Shown piece after piece: positions 57,692-64,000 of a stretch of DNA of 64,000 bases. The notes beneath the pieces are model-generated. The model saw only the letters and a program-made list of their open reading frames with translations. It was not told the origin of the DNA and ran no database searches. Origin of the DNA: Rathayibacter rhapontici (GTDB lineage Bacteria > Actinomycetota > Actinomycetes > Actinomycetales > Microbacteriaceae); contig NZ_MUKN01000005.1 of NCBI RefSeq assembly GCF_001995175.1, forward strand, positions 33,293 through 97,292, given 5' to 3'. Each line of letters starts with the position of its first letter. Within the stretch, counting starts at the first letter, position 1. Made by a program: the position numbers and the translations under genes.

Positions 57692-58918
57692 GTGCGCTCC
57701 TCGCAGAAGACCGCTCGGCGGCTGAACGTCGTCGTCGGGATCACCGGCGGCATCGCCGCCTACAAGGCGGTCGGCGTGGTGCGCGCGCTGGTCCTCGAGG
57801 GTCACGACGTCCACGTCGTGGCCACCGAGGCCGCGCTCCGCTTCGTCGGGAAGCCGACTCTCGAGGCGATCTCGCGGAACGCCGTGCACACCGAGCTCTA
57901 CGAGGGCGTCGCCGAGGTCCGGCACGTGGCGATCGGCCAGGCGGCCGACCTGATCGTCATCGCCCCGGCGACCGCGCACACCCTCGCCAAGCTCGCGACC
58001 GGGCTCGCCGACGACCTCCTCGGCAACACCGTGCTCGCGAGCACCGCCCCGCTCGTCGTCGCCCCCGCGATGCACACCGAGATGTGGGCGAACCCCGCCA
58101 CCGCCGCGAATGTCGAGACGCTCCGCTCGCGCGGCGTGCACCTCGTCGGCCCCGCCTCGGGTCAGCTGACCGGGTCCGATTCCGGACCGGGGCGGATGGA
58201 GGAGCCCGCGACGATCGTCGCCGAGGCCCTCGCCGTCCACGGCCGCTCGGTCGGCGCGAAGCGCGACCTCGAGGGGCTCCGCGTCCTCGTGACCGCGGGT
58301 GGCACCCGCGAGCCTCTGGACCCCGTCCGCTTCGTGGGCAACCGCTCGAGCGGTCGCCAGGGCGTCGCCCTCGCCCTCGCCGCCGCGGCCAGGGGAGCGA
58401 GCGTCACCGTGCTCGCCGCCAACCTCGACATCGAGGCGCCCCGCGGGGTCGAGGTCGTCGCCGTCGGCACGGCGCTCGAGCTGCGGGAGGCGGCACTCGC
58501 GGCCGCCGCGGACGCCGACATCGTGATCATGGCCGCCGCCGTGGCCGACTACCGGCCGGCCGACGTCTCGGAGTCGAAGATCAAGAAGGAGCAGCAGGGC
58601 GACCGTCTCGTCCTCGAGCTCGTCAAGAACCCGGACATCCTCGCCGAGATCGCCGCGGCGAAGACGGGGAACCAGCTCGTCGTCGGCTTCGCCGCCGAGA
58701 CCGAGACCGACCGCGAGGCGATGCTGGCCCTCGGACGCGCCAAGATCGCGCGCAAGGGCTGCGACCTGCTCGTCCTCAACAGGGTCGGCTGGACCGAGGG
58801 CTTCCAGAGCGACAGCAACACCGTCGTGGTCCTGGATCGGGCCGGCGATATAGTGATCGAGGCTTCCGGCACGAAGGCGTCGGTGGCCGACCGCGTCCTC
58901 GACGTGGTCGCGCGCTAG
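57692..58918 (+). CDS. coaBC: Bifunctional phosphopantothenoylcysteine decarboxylase/synthetase
   Basis: A 408-residue enzyme for two steps of coenzyme A synthesis. CoaC part (1-190): [20 protein letters not shown] (FMN site), [20 protein letters not shown] (active-site His), [14 protein letters not shown] and GRMEEP. CoaB part (195-408): [51 protein letters not shown] and [12 protein letters not shown]. Both active sites look intact. GTG 57692, 15 bases after rpoZ. Confidence 0.96.
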   Translation: MRSSQKTARRLNVVVGITGGIAAYKAVGVVRALVLEGHDVHVVATEAALRFVGKPTLEAISRNAVHTELYEGVAEVRHVAIGQAADLIVIAPATAHTLAKLATGLADDLLGNTVLASTAPLVVAPAMHTEMWANPATAANVETLRSRGVHLVGPASGQLTGSDSGPGRMEEPATIVAEALAVHGRSVGAKRDLEGLRVLVTAGGTREPLDPVRFVGNRSSGRQGVALALAAAARGASVTVLAANLDIEAPRGVEVVAVGTALELREAALAAAADADIVIMAAAVADYRPADVSESKIKKEQQGDRLVLELVKNPDILAEIAAAKTGNQLVVGFAAETETDREAMLALGRAKIARKGCDLLVLNRVGWTEGFQSDSNTVVVLDRAGDIVIEASGTKASVADRVLDVVAR

Positions 58919-59133
58919 CCGACGGCGGCTGCTCTCAGGCGGTCCCGTGCGTGCGCGGACCGGGTCCGAGCGCGGCACCTCCGCCGGTCGGGCGCGGAAC
59001 ACCCCCGAGCCCGGCGATCCGTGTCCGCACGCCGCCGCGCCCCGCTGCCGTCGCCGGTCATCCCGCTCCCCGTGAGCCGGCCGCGCCCGACGCCCCGGCC
59101 GAACAGTTCCCGGAACGAAATGAGACCCCCCGC

Positions 59134-60341
59134 ATGACCTCCTCCGGATCGCTCCGCCTGTTCACCTCCGAGTCCGTGACCGAGGGGCACCCCGACAAGA
59201 TCTGCGACCAGATCTCGGACCGCATCCTCGACGCGCTGCTGCGCGAGGACCCCAGGAGCCGCGTCGCCGTCGAGACCCTCGTCACCACCGGCCTCGTGCA
59301 CGTCGCCGGCGAGGTCTCGACCACCGGCTACGTCGAGATCCCCAAGATCGTCCGCGACACGATCGTCGAGATCGGCTACGACTCCTCCGAGAAGGGATTC
59401 GACGGGCGCTCCTGCGGCGTCTCCGTCTCGATCGGGCAGCAGTCGCCCCAGATCGCCGCCGGTGTCGACACCGCTCTCGAGGTGCGCACCGACGCCGCCG
59501 ACGACGACGCCTTCGACCGGCAGGGTGCCGGCGACCAGGGCCTGATGTTCGGCTTCGCCACCGACGAGACCCCCGAGTACATGCCCCTGCCGAGCTGGCT
59601 CTCGCACCGGCTCGCCGAGCGCCTCGCGGCCGTGCGCAAGTCGGGCGAGCTCGACTACCTCCGCCCCGACGGCAAGACCCAGGTCACCGTCGGCTACGAC
59701 GGCACGACCCCGCGCTCGATCGACACGGTGGTGCTCTCGACGCAGCACGCCGAGCACGTGAGCACCGAGACGATCCACGCCGACATCGAGGCGCACGTGA
59801 TCCGGCCGGTCCTCGAGACGGTCGACCTCGACTCCTCCGCCGTCCGCCTGCTGATCAACCCGACCGGCCGCTTCGAGATCGGCGGCCCGCAGGGCGACGC
59901 CGGGCTCACCGGCCGCAAGATCATCGTCGACACCTACGGCGGGGCCTCGCGGCACGGCGGCGGCGCGTTCTCGGGCAAGGACCCGTCGAAGGTCGACCGC
60001 TCGGCCGCCTACGCGATGCGCTGGGTCGCCAAGAACGCCGTCGCGGCCGGTCTCGCCCGGCGCCTCGAGGTGCAGGTCGCCTACGCGATCGGCAAGGCCG
60101 CTCCGGTCGGCCTCTACGTCGAGTCGTTCGGCACCGGCACGATCCCCGACGAGCAGATCACGGAGCGATCCGCTCCGTCTTCGATCTGCGTCCCGCCGCC
60201 ATCATCCACGCGCTCGACCTGCTCCGCCCGATCTACTCGCAGACCTCGGTCTACGGCCACTTCGGCCGCGAGCTCCCCGACTTCACCTGGGAGCGCCTCG
60301 ACCGCGTCGACGACCTCCGCTCCGCCGCGGGTCTCTCGTAG
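59134..60341 (+). CDS. metK: S-adenosylmethionine synthetase (frameshifted)
   Basis: The corrected product is 402 residues. Signatures: [20 protein letters not shown] (N-terminal), [20 protein letters not shown] (signature 1), the P-loop-like [20 protein letters not shown] (signature 2), then after the break [16 protein letters not shown] and the C-terminal [17 protein letters not shown]. The break at about 60165 (GGAGCGATC, probably GGAGGCGATC) is 58 codons from the end. I see no SAM riboswitch in the 215 bases upstream. Confidence 0.96.
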
Positions 60342-60358
60342 CGGGCGCGGCGCAGGCG

Positions 60359-62334
60359 GTGGAGACCTCCTCCGGCGCGTCGGACGCCGTCGCGCGCGTC
60401 CTCCTGGACTCGCCGCTGCCCCAGCTCGACCGGCTCCTGGACTACGCCGTCCCCGAGTCGCTGCGGTCGGACGTGCGCCCGGGCGTCCGGGTGCGCGTCC
60501 CGTTGCGCACCGGCGGGCGCATCGCCGACGCCTTCGTCGTCGAGGTCGGCGAGGGGTCCGAGCACGTCGCACGCTCAGCGCGATCGAGGAGCTGGTCTCA
60601 CCGGTGGTCGTGCTCACGCCCGAGGTGTGGGCACTGGCGCGCCGGGTGGCCGACCGGGCCGCCGGAGGGGCGAGCGACGTGCTGCGCCTGGCCGTGCCGC
60701 GCCGGCACGTCCGGGTCGAGCGCGCGCACCTCGCGGCGGAGCCGGTCGTCGTCCCGGTGCCCGTGGCGGCGGCTCCCGTCGCCGGGTACGCCGCCGACGC
60801 CTTCGACTCCCTGGCCCTGAGCGGCCGCCTCGCCGTGGGAGCGGTGCCCGCGCCGGTGCAGCTCTCGACGGGCACATGGGTCGGCGGCTGGGCGCTGACC
60901 CTCGCCGAGCTCGCGCGCAACACCGTGGTCGCGGGCGGCGACGCGATCCTGGCGGTGCCGGACTACCGCGACCAGGAGCAGCTCGAGCTCGCGCTGGCGG
61001 ATCTGCTGCCGGCGGAGCTCGTCGTGCGGCTCGACGCCCGGCAGAAGGGAGCGGAGCGCTACGGAGCGTTCCTCCGCTGCCTCGGGCCGGGTCCGCGGGT
61101 GATCGTCGGGAACCGCTCCGTGCTCTACGCGCCCTCGCGGGCCCCGCGCCTGATCGCGCTCTGGGACGACGGCGACCCGCTGTTCGCCGAGCCTCTCGCG
61201 CCCTACGCCCACGCCCGCGACGTCGCGCTCGTGCGCCAGGAGCAGAGCGGAGCGGGACTCGTCCTCCTCGGCCACACCCGCACGGTCGAGGTCGAGCGCC
61301 TCGTCGAGATCGCCTTCGCGGCGGAGGTCGAGCCGCGCCCCGCGAAGCGGCCGCACGTGGTGCCGACCGCCCAGCAGTCGGCGGCCGACGAGCACGACGC
61401 CGCGGCCCGCATCCCCTCGTCGGCCTGGCGGCAGGCTCGCATCGGTCTCGACTCCGGCCCCGTCCTGGTCCAGGTCGCGCGCCCGGGCTACGCGCCCGTC
61501 GTCGCCTGCGCCCGCTGCCGGACGGTCGCCCGCTGCAACCGCTGCCAGGGTCCGCTCGCCGTGCACGCCGCCGGGGCCCGGCCCAGCTGCGGCTGGTGCG
61601 GCCTGATCGCCGCCGAGTGGCACTGCTCGGTCTGCGAGGCCACCGCGCTCCGGCTCGTGACCCTCGGCGCCGGTCGCACGGCCGAGGAGCTCGGCCGGGC
61701 GTTCCCGGGAGCGAAGGTGGTGGTCGCCGACGGGCAGCGCCCGGTGCTGACCCTGCCGGACGAGCCCGCGCTGGTCGTCGCGACCCGGGGCGCCGAGCCC
61801 CGGGCGGACGGCGGCTACCACGCCGTCCTCCTCCTCGACGGCGAGCGGATGCTGGCCCGCGAGAGCCTGCGCGTCGCCGACGACGCCCTGCGCACCTGGT
61901 CGAACGCCGCCGCTCTGGCCCGGCCCGGTGCCCCTGTCCTGCTCGTCGGAGTCGGCGGACGGATCGCGACCGCCCTGGCCACCTGGCGCCAGGCCGAGTA
62001 CCTCCGCGCCGAGCTGCTGGAGCGGCGCGCCCTGCGCTTCCCGCCCGCGGTGCGCCTGGCCACCGTCAGCGGCGACGCCCACGCGGTCGAGGAGGCGCTC
62101 GACGCGCTGGACGAGAGCGACCGGCACGAGGTGCTCGGCCCGGTCGGGCTGGAGGACGGCTCCGTCCGGGCCATCGTGCGGTTCGACTACGCTCGCGGTG
62201 CGGAAGTCGCTGCTCGGCTCCGCTCCGCGGTCGTGCGCAACGCCACTCGCCGCCGCCGTCCGCCGACCACCCCCGGCCGCTTCCGCCCGGCCCCGAAGCT
62301 GCGGGTCCGCCTCGACGATCCCGACATCCTCTAG
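60359..62334 (+). CDS. priA: PriA-like primosomal protein N' lacking the helicase P-loop (frameshifted)
   Basis: The corrected product is 658 residues. The N-terminal DNA-binding region has [20 protein letters not shown] then [15 protein letters not shown]. Where PriA helicases have a GSGKT Walker A motif, this protein reads [20 protein letters not shown], with no P-loop lysine. The eight zinc cysteines are retained ([13 protein letters not shown] and [16 protein letters not shown]). This is the usual actinobacterial form, likely a non-helicase replication-restart scaffold. Break at about 60569 (GTCGCACG, a G or C lost). It is followed closely by fmt. Confidence 0.9.
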
Positions 62335-62368
62335 TCCCACCCGCACCACCGCCACCCAGGAGCCCCTC

Positions 62369-63280
62369 GTGCGCCTCGTCTTCGCCGGCACTCCGGCCCC
62401 CGCCGTCCCGACCCTGCGGGCCCTCGCCGCCTCCGGTCACGAGATCGTGGCCGTCGTCACCCGCGAGGACGCGCCCGTCGGGCGCAAGCGCGTGCTGACG
62501 CCCTCGCCCGTCGCCGTCGTCGCGGAGGAGCTCGGCCTCCCCGTCCTGAAGGCGAACCGCCTCGACGAGGCCGTCACCGACCGCCTCGAGGCGCTGGCGC
62601 CCGAGCTCGGCGTGATCGTCGCCTACGGCGGACTCGTGCGCGCCCGGCTGCTCGCCGTGCCCGCCCACGGCTGGATCAACCTGCACTTCTCGCTCCTGCC
62701 GCGCTGGCGGGGAGCGGCGCCGGTGCAGCGCGCGCTGATGGCGGGGGAGGAGACGATCGGCGCGAGCGTGTTTCAGCTGGTCGCGGAGCTCGACGCCGGG
62801 GACGTCTACGCGGAGCTGTCGGAGGAGGTCCGCGACCGGACGGCGGGGGAGCTGCTCGAGGTGCTCGCCGACTCCGGTGCCGGGCTGACGGTCGAGGTCG
62901 TCGAGGCGATCGCCGCGGGCACCGCCCGGGCCGTGCCGCAGTCCGGCGAGGTGACGCTCGCTCCCAAGCTCGACGTGTCGGACGGTCGACTCGACTGGAC
63001 CGCGCCGAGCGCCCGCGTCCTCGCGCTCCTTCGCGGCACGACTCCGGAGCCCGGCGCCTCCGCCGCCGTCGGCGACGCCCGGCTGAAGGTGCTCGCGGCC
63101 CGTGCGGTCCAGGAGGGCCCGGCGCTCGAGCCCGGCCGCGTGCTCGTCGATCAGGGCCGCGCGCTGGTCGGCACCGGCGACGGAGCCGTCGAGCTCGTGA
63201 CCGTGCAGCCCGCGGGCAAGAAGCCGATGGCCGCCGCCGACTGGGCCAGGGGCCTGCGCGAGAGCACGGTGCTGCGATGA
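62369..63280 (+). CDS. fmt: Methionyl-tRNA formyltransferase
   Basis: A 303-residue enzyme that formylates initiator Met-tRNA. Motifs: MRLVFAGTPAPAVPTLRALA, GVIVAYGGLVRARLLAVPAH, and the catalytic INLHFSLLPRWRGAAPVQRA, then ETIGASVFQLVAELDAGDV. The C-terminal domain has LDVSDGRLDWTAPSARVLAL and the AGKKPMAAADWARGLR ending. GTG 62369 has CCAGGAGCCCC upstream. The stop overlaps rsmB by ATGA. Confidence 0.96.
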   Translation: MRLVFAGTPAPAVPTLRALAASGHEIVAVVTREDAPVGRKRVLTPSPVAVVAEELGLPVLKANRLDEAVTDRLEALAPELGVIVAYGGLVRARLLAVPAHGWINLHFSLLPRWRGAAPVQRALMAGEETIGASVFQLVAELDAGDVYAELSEEVRDRTAGELLEVLADSGAGLTVEVVEAIAAGTARAVPQSGEVTLAPKLDVSDGRLDWTAPSARVLALLRGTTPEPGASAAVGDARLKVLAARAVQEGPALEPGRVLVDQGRALVGTGDGAVELVTVQPAGKKPMAAADWARGLRESTVLR

Positions 63281-64000
63281 GCGGCCGCCGCGAGGCGGCG
63301 CCGGCCCGCCGCGTCGCCTACGACGTGCTGCGCGCCGTCAGCGGGTCCGACGCCTACGCCAACCTCGTCCTGCCCGGCCGGATCCGCGCCGCCGAGCTCT
63401 CGCCGGCCGATGCGGGTCTCGCGACCGAGCTCTGCTACGGGACCCTGCGGATGTCCGGCTACTACGACCGGGTGATCGTGCTGGCGGCGGGCCGCCCGAT
63501 CGAGTCCGTCGACGCCCCCGTCCTCGACGCGCTCCGCCTCGGCGTGCACCAGCTGCTCAGCACCCGGGTCGCTCCGCACGCCGCCGTGAACGAGAGCGTC
63601 GCGCTCGTGGCCGCCGACGGCTCCCGCGGGGCGGTCGCCTTTGCGAACGCCGTACTGCGCTCGGTCTCGCGGGGCTCGTCCGAGGAGTGGCGGGAGCGCG
63701 TCTCGGCCGCCGCCGTCTCGGCCGACGACCGCATCGCCGCGCTGAGCTCGCATCCGCTCTGGATCGTCAAGGCGCTGCGCCGCGCCCTGGCCGCGGAGGG
63801 GCGGGCCGACGAGCTCGACGCGCTCCTCGCGGCCGACAACGCGGCTCCGCGGGTCAACCTCGTCGCGCTCCCGGGTCTCGCCGAGGCGTCGGAGCTCCCC
63901 GAGGCCGCCGCGGACCGCTGGTCGCCCGTCGGCCTCGTCAGCACCGGCGGCGATCCCGAGGCCGTCGACGCCGTGCGGGAGGGGCGCGTGCGCGTGCAGG
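63277..64000 (+). CDS. rsmB: 16S rRNA m5C methyltransferase RsmB, N-terminal part
   Basis: The gene runs off the window; 241 residues are visible. They comprise the NusB-like N-terminal domain: ARRVAYDVLRAVSGSDAYAN, LATELCYGTLRMSGYYDRVI, RLGVHQLLSTRVAPHAAVNE and AVAFANAVLRSVSRGS, then the start of the linker (SHPLWIVKALRRALAAEGRA). The SAM-binding catalytic domain should follow outside the window. ATG 63277 overlaps the fmt stop as ATGA, the usual fmt-rsmB arrangement. Confidence 0.92.
   Translation, partial: MSGRREAAPARRVAYDVLRAVSGSDAYANLVLPGRIRAAELSPADAGLATELCYGTLRMSGYYDRVIVLAAGRPIESVDAPVLDALRLGVHQLLSTRVAPHAAVNESVALVAADGSRGAVAFANAVLRSVSRGSSEEWRERVSAAAVSADDRIAALSSHPLWIVKALRRALAAEGRADELDALLAADNAAPRVNLVALPGLAEASELPEAAADRWSPVGLVSTGGDPEAVDAVREGRVRVQ

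Noticed and set aside
58919..59133. SAM riboswitch upstream of metK
   Set aside because: The 215-base leader is GC-rich with no recognisable SAM-I or SAM-II core or terminator. I cannot support a riboswitch.

Overview
The window is high-GC (about 70 percent) chromosomal DNA of an actinobacterium, most likely a member of the Microbacteriaceae. A genus such as Rathayibacter is only a guess. The evidence is the gene order (pyrR-pyrB-pyrC-membrane protein-carA-carB-pyrF-mIHF/gmk-rpoZ-coaBC-metK-priA-fmt-rsmB), a guanylate kinase fused to an actinobacterial integration host factor domain, a PriA without a Walker A motif, many GTGA stop/start overlaps, and GTG starts. Nearly everything is core housekeeping DNA. 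I see no prophage, integrase, transposase, CRISPR array or plasmid gene.

Layout. 1-13 kb holds scattered accessory metabolism: the end of an acyl-CoA dehydrogenase-like monooxygenase, a NUDIX hydrolase, a GlcD-type FAD oxidase, four tRNA genes (Val, Gly, Cys, Val), a GNAT acetyltransferase, folP2 coupled to a RibD-like reductase, a GntR regulator with lldD and two operators, an APH kinase, YihY, an MFS permease, a DUF2510/DUF4190 protein and a VOC protein. 13-18.5 kb has a TetR gene with its probable operator, then thrS, a HIT protein and pdxS-pdxT. 18.5-20.2 kb has a MutM/Nei-type glycosylase followed by an 0.8-kb non-coding block of palindromes and inverted repeats. 20.2-29.2 kb is yebC-ruvCAB-yajC-secD-secF-rhodanese-rel. 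29.2-38.7 kb has an AbiEi-like protein, a DUF349 protein, a membrane-anchored cyclophilin, rarA, rpsD, two small proteins, alaS and ruvX. 38.6-45.3 kb is mltG-aroE-aroC-aroK-aroB, a SHOCT protein, efp and nusB. 45.4-47.2 kb is a Tat-exported hydrolase with two duplicated C-terminal modules. 47.5-64 kb is the pyrimidine operon, which opens with a PyrR-binding leader and runs on into gmk-rpoZ-coaBC-metK-priA-fmt-rsmB.

How the genes work together. ruvCAB, rarA, ruvX, mutM and priA serve DNA repair and Holliday-junction processing. yajC-secD-secF supply the Sec accessory complex. aroE-aroC-aroK-aroB cover four shikimate-pathway steps. pyrR-B-C-carA-carB-pyrF cover most UMP synthesis. pdxST make pyridoxal phosphate. 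thrS, alaS, fmt, efp, rpsD and nusB support translation and transcription.

Quality caveat. Eighteen genes, several of them essential (carB, metK, secD, secF, pyrB, gmk, priA), are broken by missing bases. Each length is one base short of a multiple of three, or two short in three genes. Most breaks lie in GGC or GCC contexts. I treat these as sequencing or assembly errors, not pseudogenes, and annotate each gene across its break. No clearly new defence or metabolic system is visible. The most unusual items are the intergenic repeat block at 19.4-20.1 kb, a leader motif shared by pdxS, yajC and perhaps rpsD, the pyrR leader and the mIHF-Gmk fusion.
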